DNA of 64,000 nucleotides, taken from NCBI GenBank assembly GCA_024305405.1, contig JAKNDB010000104.1, positions 930,001 to 994,000 of the forward strand, written 5' to 3'. This DNA comes from Dirofilaria immitis. Lineage: Eukaryota > Nematoda > Chromadorea > Rhabditida > Onchocercidae. The notes below the pieces were generated by a model. It searched no databases, was not told the origin of the DNA, and saw only the letters and a list, made by a program, of their open reading frames with translations. How positions within the stretch are numbered: the stretch's first letter is position 1; each line of letters starts with the position of its first letter. Below are positions 51,601 through 64,000 of this stretch, one piece after another. Both the position numbers and the translations under genes were made by a program.

Positions 51601-53950
51601 AAAATTAATATATCCCAAATAAAATTAGTAAAAATATATATTTCAAAAATTAATAGTATCTGGAACGAACTATTTTGAAAAAGAATATTTATGTATTTAA
51701 TAATCCAAATTATCTTAACATAATCCATTCAAATTGCATCATTAATAAGTTCACATTGACTGAGCTTTTTAATACATCAAAATTTTATCTAACATTAAGA
51801 CTCATCATTTTTCCCAAATCATTTATATTTCGAAAAGAAATTTTTATCCCCGGAATTTAATTCATATTTCGATCCTTACATTTATGGAATTTCAATATGC
51901 GAAATCAAATAAATTATATTTGATCATTTTCCCGGAAATTTATCAATATGGTTATCTTTTTTCGCAAATTCATAATATAAACAAGCTCTGACAAATCTTT
52001 GTGGTTTTTCCGCATTTTTTAAAATTTAATTATAAATTATAAATTAAATTTATGTGCATTAGCAAGGAATGATGCCAGTGATATGAATCCAATAAAGGGA
52101 TTCGCGGGGCGGAATTTGCTACAATTTCTGAGATTTTTGAAAACAGAAGTATTTCATAAATAAAGAATAGTCGTAATAAAACTCGCTAAAGATAAAAAAG
52201 ATCTAAAATAGCTCTACATTTTAATAACACTGAGAATATTCTGATAAAAATTTGATAATTTCTATGACGGTCATAAATTCAATCTAATTCAAACATTGTT
52301 CAATTAAATTTAAGCATTTTTACCTTAGATTTGTTTTGCATTCATCTGTCTCAATAAGTTTATCATTTAATTAACTCATTATCATTTTTCTTTTGATATC
52401 ACCCTAATGGAAAATAAGGGAATAAATTTGAAGGACCTCTCGTAAAGAATATTGGCTAATTTTATGACAAACCACAAACATCGTTTATAATCAATAAAAA
52501 CTAATATCGGATTAGATGAAAATAATTCATCCATTTTCGAAAGCACTCTTAGACACATAATCACCATCACAAAATTCATGTTATATTTACATTTTTATTT
52601 ACTTCTGAAGATTGACTGATATTTCTTCTTTCATTTTCATACTGATTAATGAAAGCATGAGAATAAACGACTCCTCCTTGTTATTTAATTTTTTTTTTAC
52701 AATTATTATTATTAGATGGTATTTTTATAATATCAATAAACTAGGTGATATGGTTTTATCATTTAATTTGAATACTGAAGACTAATTTATAATAAAATAT
52801 AAATTTTCATAATTTTTGAAGTAATTATTAGTGCATTATAAATGTGAAAAATTATTGATAAATTGTATTTTTAATCTCAATTTTAAAACTGATTTGATAA
52901 GAATTAATAATTTCAAAAAGAATTATTTTTTAAAAATTTGTTGTTGTATATAATTTTTCTTACTCAGTTTCTTGTCTATTTTATGGAAGAAACCGATTGA
53001 CAAAAGTTGTATATACTACTCTAAGCATATAAAGAATAAGAAAGCCTTTTAATATTTTATGTTTGATATTCTAAGTTTCATCTTTTGAAACGATACCGTC
53101 AATAAGCGTATGAGTTTTTTTTAATACTTTTTTTCAGAATGTTATAAAATGATGAATTCTTTCTCTAACTTTCAATTTAGCATCATATTCTCTTCTTTTC
53201 TGTTTTAGTAAACTTATTATAATGTCATAGCTATCGTCGTTCTATGCATGCATACCTTTAGGCTGATTTTTCTGCAATGATATTATGCCAAAAGTTTAAA
53301 AGCGATATATTTTTTATTTAAAAGCGAAAGATTTGCAGAATATTCTATAATTAGAATATTTTAAAATTCTATTCAAAATATTGCTAATTTAAAAGCAATT
53401 ATCTAGTAATTATTATTTTGTTTATATTTACTTAAATTATTTAAATAGTCCTATTTTAAACTTCAAATTCACTACCAATTTTTAATTATTACTAATTAGG
53501 ACTCACTAATTATTTCTTAATTTGCAATAATCTTTCTATTCTTTCCATTGTTACTACCAACTTATGTTTTCTTTTCAATTTTATTATATCTCAATCACAC
53601 TTGAAACTGATGATCTTTTGAGATGACTGATTTCTATCATATCGTATTTTTGTTAAGTTAAGTTAACAAAATATTATTCTAACTCATATTATCTGTTATC
53701 ATTTTTATTGATGATTATCTATGTTTATAATGATTATTACTGATTATAATCATACAACTAATAATTTACGATTACCAATTAAATTTTTTTAATTTTATAA
53801 GTAATTCAAGAAGGGAATAAATATATCGAATATATGTCAAAAATATATGACAACGCTCTTTTTTTTCTGAAACTTATTGGAATTTGTCATAAGTGAAGAG
53901 AAAAAAAGCAATTTTTTGACGATCCAACAAGCACTTTTAACTTATCACAA

Positions 53951-54289
53951 ATGAATTTTGAACAGCTGCCGCCTGTGCAATATTCGTTATGCTCGTCGAT
54001 AACTCATCGTCATTTTCCTTCAATTTCTCATTGCTTTCTGGTCTATTCCTTTATTGTACTTTCTTCGAATCTGATAACGAAGATTTTATCATTCCATCTC
54101 ATTATGCTCTCTCCTAATTTAATAATGCCGATATTATCATTCTATCCCACTGTACTTTTCCCAAATCTGTTAACAACTACCACTTATACTTTTTTCGAAT
54201 TTGATCACGATATTATCACAACTATTATGCCTCCTCCCAATTTGATAGCAATAATACAATTTATAAATTTTGTTTTGGAATCTTGTTAA
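53951..54289 (+). CDS. Low-confidence open frame with internal 16-residue repeat
   Basis: 112 codons from ATG, long for this AT-rich context. The middle repeats a Leu/Ser/Pro-rich unit about 48 bp long (variants of NLI..ILSF..(I/V)(M/L)). It could be a minisatellite that happens to be open, or a small hydrophobic protein. No splice sites, signal peptide or family support. Confidence 0.22.
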   Translation: MNFEQLPPVQYSLCSSITHRHFPSISHCFLVYSFIVLSSNLITKILSFHLIMLSPNLIMPILSFYPTVLFPNLLTTTTYTFFEFDHDIITTIMPPPNLIAIIQFINFVLESC

Positions 54290-57036
54290 AAATACCTATT
54301 TAAAATACTTTAATAACTTCTCGTTTTTTTTATCGATGATTTGTTTCATATTTATAAATGCGTTAGTTATTTAATAAATTTTAAATATTAAATTTAAAAT
54401 TATTTGATTTCGAAATTCCTGACATCATATGAAAATGTTTTGTTTTTTAAAATTCATAAAATTTTTCAACATATGTAAAATTTTCCTTTTTTTTGTAATC
54501 ATTCATTTTATCATTTTTTCTTTTTGAAAGATTATTAGAGCTTATATGAATAGAGAGAATATTAATATGTGTATAAAATATACACACTTATAATTAGCTA
54601 ATATGTTCACTTTATTTTCGAATTTTTAAATCGTTTTATGCAAAGTTTAATATTCATTTATATTTAGCAAATAGTAATTATTACTGGAGTTCAATTATAT
54701 TATCCTACCAAAAACAGATCATTATTTTATTTTCAAATTTTAATTGAAAAAGCAAAATTGTTATCATCTGGAAAATTGTAAATTTTGATCAAAGATATTT
54801 GATTATCTGATATTTGATCATTTGATTTAATATTTGTCTATCAATATAAACATTTCGTTACTTGAAAAGAGAACTTCCCTTACTCAATTATTTTTCTCTT
54901 TCATTTGATTTTAATTTGGCAGTTACTAATTTGAATTACAAGATGTGCTAATTTTGAAATTAAAATTTCCAGCATTTCTATTTTGACTTTTCATCTTTCT
55001 CAACGAGCTAAAAATAATTGAAAAACTATTTTTATTGAAGTGTTTTCGTTTTTAAATTGTTACCATTTTTTAGATATCAATTTTGCTTTCCATTTTGTCA
55101 TCTGAAATAAAAGTTCAGATTTTCATGTTAACTTTTTATATTTAAAAGAACAAATCTGCTTTTGCAAATTTGATACTTTTTCGTTGAATTTATGCATATT
55201 TTTTCATATAAGAAAACATTTCGAACATTGGCTAATGAACAGTCTTGTAAATGATTTTTATGCCATATTTTGAAGAATGATTAATAATTATCATTATCGT
55301 TATGCTTTTACCAAATTACTTAATTTTATCAGAGTGGCGTGGTTTAGAACATATCATAGTTCTAAAATCTGATAACAATTATGTCTTTAAGGAGACTTAA
55401 ATTGCCGAACGAAGTTTAGCGAATCATTTTTTTAAATCAGTCATGATAAGATCACTTTTTCTTTTGCTTAATGTGAGTGAATTTCAAGTAATTCAGCTAC
55501 ATTTGATGACTCGTATTGTTTAAATTTCAGGGTAACAATGAATTATGTGATAATTGATAAACAAAGTTTCAAGCTCTTTCAAAGAGTAAACGTTAGCAAA
55601 GCAGAAAAAAAAATCGAAATTCATCCGATTAAGAAAAAGAAATGTATATCATACACAAAAAATATTTGTTATATTATAATCGATCATTTATCTCCAATTA
55701 ACTTCTAATTCTTAGCTGATCATTTTTATTTTAGTAATTCATTGACGATAATTGACAATTTCTTTTATCATAATATTTGTTAAAAATATTAGGATTCATC
55801 CATATTTAATTCTAATGGACAGATTCCTATCTCCGAAATTGCGAGAAGAGCATTTTATTTAAAGATGATTTTTTTGATCAAATGATTTCACTCAAAGATA
55901 TATCAAATTTTACCTTTTGCTCCCTTATTATCCTTTAAAATTTTATTCGAATTTTAGAAAATTTTACTATTTTGCAACATTTCAATCATATCTATTATCT
56001 TTTTCATTCGTTCACATATTTCATTTTTGCAATTATGAAATTTCATTTCTTTATTTTTGAAATACAATTATGTTTGCTCAACTTACATCTATCATTTGAT
56101 TTTTTCGATTTTTTCAATTTTTTTTACAAAAAAATGACTGATAAGAATCACATACAATTAGTTGTTGCCTCATTATTTCGAATATTTGATGCTATTGGCA
56201 TCGATTGTTCCCATGATTCTGAAATTTTTTAGAATTTATTTTTTTTCGACAGAAGCAAACCTTACACTACGAAACAGTATATTTCAATCGATTTTTTTGC
56301 AGCTTATTAATTTCAATTGATTAAATCATAAACATAATCAACTTATATCTTATCACATGATTCATTTTAAATATTAATTATTCATAGAAAACTAAAGAAA
56401 AATTTATGACAAATAAAAATTTTGACGAAATGACTTTAATCGAGGATACATCAAAACTGAAAATTCAAAACAAAAAAATCAAGCGGATAATGATATATGC
56501 TTTTCTTTTTAGCTTAAATAATCGGTGAATAATTGTTGCAATAAATCGGTAAATAATATTATCGCAATATTTTTAGCGGTTGAGAGAAACATTTTGACTG
56601 GCCTCCAAAATGCTTATTTATCATTTATTAACAAGGTGTTGCGCTCTTTTGTAAATAAATTAATGCATAAAAAGTAAACATTTTGATTTGCTGATAATTT
56701 TGCTTATTATACTATAAACATTAAGCTATCACGTTATATTGTAAGATAATTGCTTCCAGAAAATGCATAAGGAATAATTATTGATTTTTTCTCAATTTAT
56801 TCTATTAATTAATTTCTAAAAAATTAATAGTAAATAATTTTACAATAGTTTATTTGATATTATTTTTAATTTATTAAAATATTTTTGCAAATATTTCCGA
56901 TATTTTGATAAAGTTTGTTAACAGAATACAATTCTCTCTTTCTCTCTTTTTAATTTTATACTAACTGCAATTAATCGATATAATTCAGGAAATGTAAATT
57001 GCTAGAGCAAAGAAGAAAGTTATCCATCTTATCATT

Positions 57037-57175
57037 CACTTATCTATCTATCTATCCATCCATCCATCTTATCGATCCTTTTGTTTAGTTATCAATCCAC
57101 CTATCGATCTTCATGGATAGATCCATCTAGCGATTCATTCATTCATTCATTCATTTATTCATTCATACAATCATG
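57037..57175. repeat. Compound tetranucleotide microsatellite
   Basis: Successive runs of TATC, CATC and ATTC units, partly interrupted. Confidence 0.92.
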
Positions 57176-57851
57176 TAATCATTCTATGCATTTTATGTAG
57201 GGTAATCCTTTTATATGAAAAAATTATTTAAAAATTTCTTTTCCTTTTTTCATTGAGAAACAAACCAAATTTTCCTTTTTATTTTATAATAATAGAGTTT
57301 GTCTGTTTTAAAATTACAATAACTTACAATCTCGAAGTTTTTTTATCATTATGTATGTTTCTTTGCGTAAAAATTTCGTCAGTTGTACAAACTTAAATTT
57401 TTAAAATTTAAGTTTTTTTATTTGAGAACTAATAATAATTAGTACAAAAAATCGATTTTTTATTAACTAATTTTTTTGCAATTTTTTCTTTATAGCAATA
57501 AACTTTGATTTTTTGAATTTTCGTTAATATTTTTGATAACAATACTATTTTCACCATTTCTATATAGTTCTATTATTCAGAATTTCCTTATATAAATTTA
57601 GCATTATTCCATTACATTGCTGCTCTCATCCAAATATTATTTTAAAAGATGTTCGAATTTCCAAGATTTTATAAATATTATTCGCAGTAATATAATTCAA
57701 ATTTAAACCTTCGTTTTTAAATTTTGTCTATTTTCATATCAGCAAAGATTTATGAATTTCTCTTTCCTAGGCAATGGAATTTTGTAAATCACATCTCTGC
57801 TATTAATAAATAAGTAAAATCAAAATTCAACGAAACGAATTTCGAAATTGT

Positions 57852-58091
57852 ATGGACAAAATTTCGAAGAAAGAAAAAATTCTCATTTTCAGTGTAATGC
57901 AAGAAGCGACAATAAACAAATATTTGCTGATATTTACATTAACTGTTGCTTTAATAGCTCTCGCAATTTTGCTGTTTATATTTCTGAAGGATAAATTTTG
58001 CCCGCAAAAAATATTTATGCGAAACATTCGCCACTTCAACAGAACGAACTCAGTGAAATTTCACACGATACACCGAATAAAATATTGTTAA
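57852..58091 (+). CDS. Possible small single-span membrane protein
   Basis: 79 codons from ATG. A polar Lys-rich N-terminus is followed by one hydrophobic span (LLIFTLTVALIALAILLFIF), then a basic segment, KDKFCPQK. That is a plausible type III membrane topology. It may be the first exon of a gene whose last exon is at 59656, but no phase-compatible donor was found. The antisense strand is also partly open, so chance is possible. Confidence 0.35.
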   Translation: MDKISKKEKILIFSVMQEATINKYLLIFTLTVALIALAILLFIFLKDKFCPQKIFMRNIRHFNRTNSVKFHTIHRIKYC

Positions 58092-59655
58092 GGTTAAGTG
58101 TACTCTAATTGTTTTTAAATTTTCCCGTATAATAATACTTCAGCAATGATTACCCTTACAGAATTTATTTAAATCTTTTGGCAGCATATATAAATGATTC
58201 AGATTGTGTAGTATTAAAATTTAAGAAGGTTTCTATTCGAGAAATTTCATGCGAATCGAAAAGATACTAATTCTTATGTTAGGTAGAATGATGTTTATAA
58301 TTATATGATACATGAAGTATATCATACCAACGTGAGGTCGTGGAATGTAATAAGACATGCTGAAATATAACAATTCTGCCACAGACAAGGAGCACTATCA
58401 AATGCACAAGCTATTTCTTGTAATGTATCACTTTTTATTCATCCATGCAATATTATTTATATTATTTTTATTGTTTATTATTAAAATTTTCATTTTTGCT
58501 AATTACATTTACTAATTTTAATCTTTCTTCTATAATTGCTGTTTGTTATTTTCGAATAATTCATTTGATATTTAACTGCTCAAATTATTAAAATGGCAAG
58601 ATTGAAATCTAAAAATTCTTTGCCTCAAAAAACAAAATTTTCTTTTCGATTTATTTTTTCAAATAATCCATTAATCGATATAATAAGTAATGCTTTACTG
58701 ACTTTGGTCTTTGTTTTCTACAATTTCTGTAATTATTATAAGACTTAATTTCATACTTTTCTGCCATTTTCGATTAAATTTCCAAAAATTTTTTGAAATA
58801 TTATATCCAACACACCACGAGTATGTCTCCTGCTCAAGCACCATTCATTTTCAGGACTAACCATTTTGGCAGATGAGTAATTGTTACACATTCTTTAGTA
58901 TCCTGCTGTCTATCTATATCAACCAACGCCTTTCATCGGGTCTCATGAGCCGAGATAAATCTGCATTAATTATTCTAAAATTTCTGAATTCTTCTAATTT
59001 CTTCCTTCCCTTTCTTATCTTCCAAATCCTTTCATTTTTTCTGATGTAATTCTTTCCTTGACTTTTCCAAAAATCATTTTAAAGGCTTTCTTGTTACCAT
59101 AATGCCCTACACTAAAACTGATAACTTTAACAAATCATTTCATTGAAACAAAAATATAATACTTCTATTATCAGCTCTTTCATAAAAATAACTTAAGGCA
59201 TTTCATAAAACTTCCAGGACTCAACATTTCAAGAGAAGAGTAGGTAGAAGAAAATGGACTGATAGGACTGAATAAAGTTTTAATTTTAAAATTATGAAAA
59301 TGAAACATTCCGGTAGTGAACTGAATGGATATAATACAAACAGTATCGTCACTTGGATAAGAATAACATTATTGCAATTGAAATCTTCTGAATAATCGAC
59401 AGTAAAACTAAACAAAAATTACTGTCACTTCAATATATAAATTGTATAAGCAACGATAACTGCGATCTTCCATTCATTACTGTACTCTTTCATTCAACAT
59501 AATCGTTTAAATAATTTCAATGAAGGAGTAATTTTAATTGACAAATTTCATTTATGAATAAGATTTAACCGGAACATTTATCTAGAAGCATTATTGATGC
59601 TGATTAGTGGTACTTTAATAATTAGATTTTGAATTTATAATTTCGATTGTTCCAG
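58092..59655. other. Possible intron or intergenic DNA
   Basis: No supportable exon seen. A short segment after TTTCAG at 58856 with a nearby GTAATT could be a micro-exon but has no coding signal to test. Confidence 0.35.
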
Positions 59656-59776
59656 ATCAGACGGTGCCATACCGATCGATCTGCCAGATATCGACTATAT
59701 CGACGAACGAAGCATTCACTTGGTATCACCAACAATTGTCGTCCATTCGTTAAAAAATTCTCCTGTGTCTTTATGA
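59656..59776 (+). CDS. Candidate terminal exon of an unrecognised gene
   Basis: Follows a good acceptor (TTGTTCCAG) and is open to TGA. It encodes about 40 residues, acidic and non-repetitive (PIDLPDIDYIDERSIHLVSP), with richer codon use than the surrounding AT desert. This suggests a real last exon, perhaps a cytosolic tail. The upstream partner is unknown; 57852-58091 is the only nearby candidate. Confidence 0.45.
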
Positions 59777-62700
59777 TAGTTGTGATATGCCATTAGAAAG
59801 AAGCTGCCAAATACTGAACGATCAATTTATTCAAATTTATAGAATTTACTATTAATTATCCAAATTTAATACTTCATCATCTTTGTCGCATATCATTGGC
59901 CATTTGGCTTTTCTCCTTTCTTACAAATAAAAAAGAATTTAAAATATTGAAAATTGAAACTTTTCAATAATTGATGAATTATTTGCTACAAAATGATACG
60001 TTTCATTAATAAGTTAGGAATTATATGTTATCTAAAAATTTCAAAAACATATCTAATTTGCTAATTAGTAATTCCACAGAATTTGCTAATTAGTAATTCC
60101 ACGAAAAATTGATGAGAATATGAGAAAATTCTAGAGATTTAAATAAGTTTTATGACAAATTATTTGCAAAATGGAACTGAAAATATTGTCTACGATAGTT
60201 TTCTATTGTTTGCGACAAGAATTCATTAAATATATCTCGAATGAACCCATTTCTTTTTACTGCTGCTATCATACATCTTTTTTTTCAAGTTTTTTAAGTT
60301 TTAAAAATAGTCTAAATTATTCTTCACATTTAAAAACTGTAATTAATTTGCTTAGTTTTCAGTCTCATTTTAAAATCAAACAGTTATCTGTTGAAGGATT
60401 TAATAATAATTTTTATGTATATAAGAATATCTAATTATTTGTCATTTTCACTTTGGTATTTATCCGACGCAGAATTGTTCATTCTTTTTAATTCTAATGT
60501 ATCTTACCGCAAAATCTGATATGCAATTTATTCGATTGAGCATTCTACTTTCTACTCCCTATAAATTACATTCAAAATTCTTTACCCGTCATTAATATTC
60601 CTCACGCCACATAACCTTTATTTCTTTTCATCTACGTATCAATTCAGTGAAATTGATTTCAATTATTGATAAAAGGAAGTGTTTAGTTACATTGTTGTTT
60701 TTAAAATATTGTTAGTTCTGCGACATTTGCGCCATGTAATAAGTTTTAGAATTTTATTACGCAATGTTGTTTATTTTTATTGAATATATTATTTGTATTT
60801 ATAGAATCGTAATTAATGTGATTATTATGACTATTTTCTACGTTTTTATTCAAGAATCACATCAAATGATTACGTATTAGAATTCATGAATAAGAAATTT
60901 ATGTTCAATCTATCAAATAAAATACTTCTAATGGAGAAATTTAAAGTAATAGGCTGATTTTTGCACAATAAATTCATTAACAATAGATTGATTCTAAGCA
61001 AAAAAATTCTTTCATTTCGATGCGAGCAATTTTCGTTGATAATTAGTTATGTATGTATGTACTTTCCTCTATAAATATTAAAAGGTAGAAACACTGATAT
61101 AGAGTGAGTGATATACTACTATAGTGATATACTATTGCTATTGCTGAGTGATATAGTGAAGCAATATTGCCCAATTTGTCAAGGATTTGAAAAGTTTTAA
61201 TTATAAATTTGTAAGATTCTTAAAATAAGTGTAATGTTGTGTAATGCAATTAAATTTCAAAATTATTTCATTCATCTGGATCGATTTGCTCAATGTTAAT
61301 CATATTTTATCTTGTATTGTTTTCAATGATAATTCTTATTGTGACAATAATAATGCAAAATTTCTCCTATATGTTTTGCTTTTATTTTCTTCTAAAAAAT
61401 TTTTACCTTCATAGAATTATCTTAATATTATTCCAAAAATTATCATATACAATCTGAAAGCGTAGCTAATTTAAGTTTTAAGATCAACGAGTAAAATTAT
61501 GTTGAAATGAGTACAAAGATTTACTGGGTCAAATAATTTAACATGAACTTTGTAGTTCAGTTCAAATTAAATTCAAAGTTAATAATGCATTTGAATATGA
61601 TAGGATCACATCGTAATATTGTTTGTCTGTCGAGGAAATGACTATAATGGACGTAAATGAGAAATTATGATGAAAAATTTTGTTAATATTTAGATTATTT
61701 GATTTTTTCTTTTTCTATTTTAAAATTGGCAAACTTTCTATAAGTTTCTCGAAAATTTTCTATCCTGTCATTTCAATTTATATTCATAGTCTCGAGTGGT
61801 CATTCTACGGAACAGGACGCTGGCTAATTCATTATTATAATATGCATTTATTTTTGAAGATTACATTACTCGTAATCGCTCATAACGTATATTAATTTAT
61901 TATTATTATATAATTTTAATATAATCTATGTTGTTAAATTTTTTTGTTTAAAAAATGTTTTGCTATCAGTGAAGAATAGTTAACAATGTGATGTAATATA
62001 CTTTGAAATTAAAAGTGATAAAAGAGATTTAGTAGTTTGTAATCATTATTATTTATCACATAATTTCCCAAAAATGTCAAAGTTTTACAAATAAATTTAA
62101 GTCAAAAGAATTTGTTTTGCAAATATAAGTGAAAATTGATGTACAAATTCCACACTCTTCCAGATAATTTATTAAATTTACAAATCCACTATTACTTCTT
62201 AATTTCCTTCGAGATTTTCTCAATTGCTTTTTGTTATTTTTTTTTTTCTAAATACTTGTTTATTACTAAAAATGCTTTCGAAATAGTATGGAATTTTTTT
62301 GTTCGGTAATTAACACTGATATACATCATGTTCATATTCATATATATGAATTGCTATTTATATACAAACTGGCATGCATTCGTCTTTTATAATCATAATT
62401 CAAAAATATATTATTGAATTAATGATAACGAACTATTATTAACTTATCTTCTTTTAAATACTATTAAAATTAAATAGGGCATTCCAAGCTAATTTGTAAT
62501 TATGGAAAGTATTACAGGCTAAACAAAGAATAATAGATGGAAAATGCTTTAATCCGAAAGAAGAGAATTACTACGCGTAATCAATTTATCTAATTTAAAT
62601 CAAACTTATCAAAATCGTTTCATAAAAGACGTGATTTATGTAAAACATTTATGAAGCTAATTATCAAAATGCTTTGTTCAATTTTATATTTATTAATTCA

Positions 62701-63082
62701 GATCATCAATAATTTGATCTAGAATGATCTGTAATACAATATTTTTGTATATTATTATATCAATACTATCATCAATATGATAACGTAAACTGAATTTCAT
62801 TCTAATTTTAATTATTAATTTGATAACAAAAAGGAAAACGAAAATTATTGTAAGAAATTATGCGGCGATATTTTAAAAATAAAGCAATATTTGAATAAAA
62901 ATATTGATTGATTTATAAATCTCATAATTTTTCATATATTTGCCCAATTTGAATAATTTGATTTAATTTAAAAAAACGAACAGATAATTAGAGTAAAAAA
63001 TGTAATTAGTTAATTGAAATGGTAAATTTTGAATGCTTCATTCTTTTTGAGATTTGAAATAATTGAATATAACATATTTCAG
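59777..63082. other. Intergenic AT-rich DNA
   Basis: No exon supported. A unit of about 25 bp (TTTGCTAATTAGTAATTCCAC) is tandemly duplicated at about 60057-60102, and a short GATATA/TAGTG-rich simple repeat lies at about 61095-61155. Confidence 0.5.
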
Positions 63083-64000
63083 TCCTAAATTAGGCTTATG
63101 TATATATGGAATCAATTACAAATTGAACGATGGTATCTTTAGTTTTGATGAAAAATTATATTTTAATTATGATCAATTATTCAATGATAGCGATATAACG
63201 CTTGATGAATTTGAAATAGCAGCAAAGCCATTGTGTGATAAAATAGAAAACGATACTTATGAAAATAAAAATGTGACACATTATTATGGTGCGTGGGTTA
63301 GGGTAAGCTTATATGTAATTTTTAAATTGCATCTGATAATTATATGATTCAGAATTAATAAATTCAAAAAGTAAATCAAACTTTACTGAGCAGTACGTAT
63401 AGTTTCTTAAGATATGGGTGATTATTATCATAAGCTAAATTAATTATAGAACTTATAAATTATAGCAAATCTAATATTGATCAGCTTCGGTCGCAATTTA
63501 ACTATCAATTTGGAAATGATGCGTTAATTCATTTTTAAACTTCAATGTATATGGTTGTGAAAGATGATAAATAAGGTGTAAAATTGCATAGGATCATGCA
63601 GTTTGATGATATAGTTAAAATTAAATTTCACATCCTAAATATCTCTGATTTAAAAACAAAAAGAATGAATATCACTTTATAGACAAAAGAAAATACCTAC
63701 AAAGATATGTTCATGGGATGTTGCGAATCATGCCAAGTATTAAATGAGATCGAATGGCTTATCAAATTGAAAGTACAACTACTAGCCCGGTCAAAATTTG
63801 GCTATATGCGACAAGATATGTTACTATATCGAGAAAAATGAATTCGTATTTTGATACGTTCTATTTTATGTATCAACAAAATCTTATCAGTGTTCCGACA
63901 TGTGAATCACCAACCTATGATCTTGTATGTATAGTATTTTTAATTTATTTTCGCATACCTTCTTAATATTTGCGTATTTTCTCAAATAATAATGAGTGAA
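63083..64000 (+). CDS. Partial unrecognised gene running off the right edge
   Basis: Exon 63083-63302 lies between TTTCAG and GTAAGC. It encodes an acidic, Asp/Asn/Tyr-rich stretch (KLGLCIYGINYKLNDG through THYYGAWVR). The next exon starts at 63683 after TTTATAG in matching phase (TKENTYKDMFMGCCESCQVL) but reaches a stop at 63839-63841. An overlapping frame one base off is open from about 63748 to a strong GTATGT donor at 63925, containing SYFDTFYFMYQQNLISVPTC. A frame change in this exon, by an indel or an unseen short intron, is needed to continue. The CCxxC cluster and aromatic residues do not identify a family. Confidence 0.5.

Larger units (their letters stand above)
48641..57851. other. 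Long gene-poor AT-rich region
   Basis: About 9 kb with no exon tied to a known family on either strand. It contains homopolymer runs, a low-complexity open frame at 53951-54289 and a tetranucleotide microsatellite at 57037-57175. Confidence 0.5.

Noticed and set aside
1..64000. Bacterial endosymbiont insert, CRISPR array, rRNA or operon-like gene blocks
   Set aside because: No GC shift, no long uninterrupted bacterial-type frames, no spaced direct-repeat array and no rRNA-like stretch were seen.

Overview
This is AT-rich eukaryotic DNA made of multi-exon genes with nematode-style splice sites (GTAAGT/GTATGT donors, TTTCAG acceptors) separated by long non-coding stretches. The gene set (two-zinc-finger VPS54, STAT, DEG/ENaC channel, ACR-type nicotinic receptor, BEL/Pao retroelement) and base composition point to a nematode, most likely a parasitic spirurid/filarial worm. 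The species was inferred from these features only; no database was searched. Exon limits below were worked out by hand from splice motifs, reading phase and family resemblance.

Layout. 2.2-7.9 kb (+): STAT transcription factor (coiled coil, DNA-binding, linker and SH2 regions). 9.37-9.44 kb (-): tRNA-Glu(UUC). 11.5-20.4 kb (-): eighteen exons of VPS54, the GARP tethering subunit; two more exons at 28.5-29.1 kb (-) look like its zinc-finger N-terminus. If so, a DEG/ENaC sodium-channel gene (22.98-27.55 kb, +) sits inside a VPS54 intron on the opposite strand. 30.1-32.1 kb: a decayed BEL/Pao LTR retrotransposon with recognisable terminal repeats. 35.6-37.7 kb (+): a possible small secreted protein, then a Thr-rich membrane protein with eight nearly perfect 18-residue repeats. 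39.5-43.2 kb (-): a fully phase-consistent ten-exon nicotinic acetylcholine receptor alpha-type subunit. 45.1-48.6 kb (+): choline/ethanolamine kinase with several lesions. 48.6-63.1 kb: mostly gene-poor AT-rich DNA with microsatellites and two weak coding candidates. The right edge (63.1 kb onward) enters an unrecognised gene.

The genes do not form one pathway; they are ordinary single-copy worm genes (signalling, membrane traffic, two ion channels, phospholipid synthesis). The least explained part is the 35.6-37.7 kb repeat-bearing surface-protein locus. Several one-base frame conflicts (VPS54, choline kinase, right-edge gene) suggest either unpolished homopolymer errors in the assembly or real decay; the intact receptor and STAT exons argue against general decay.
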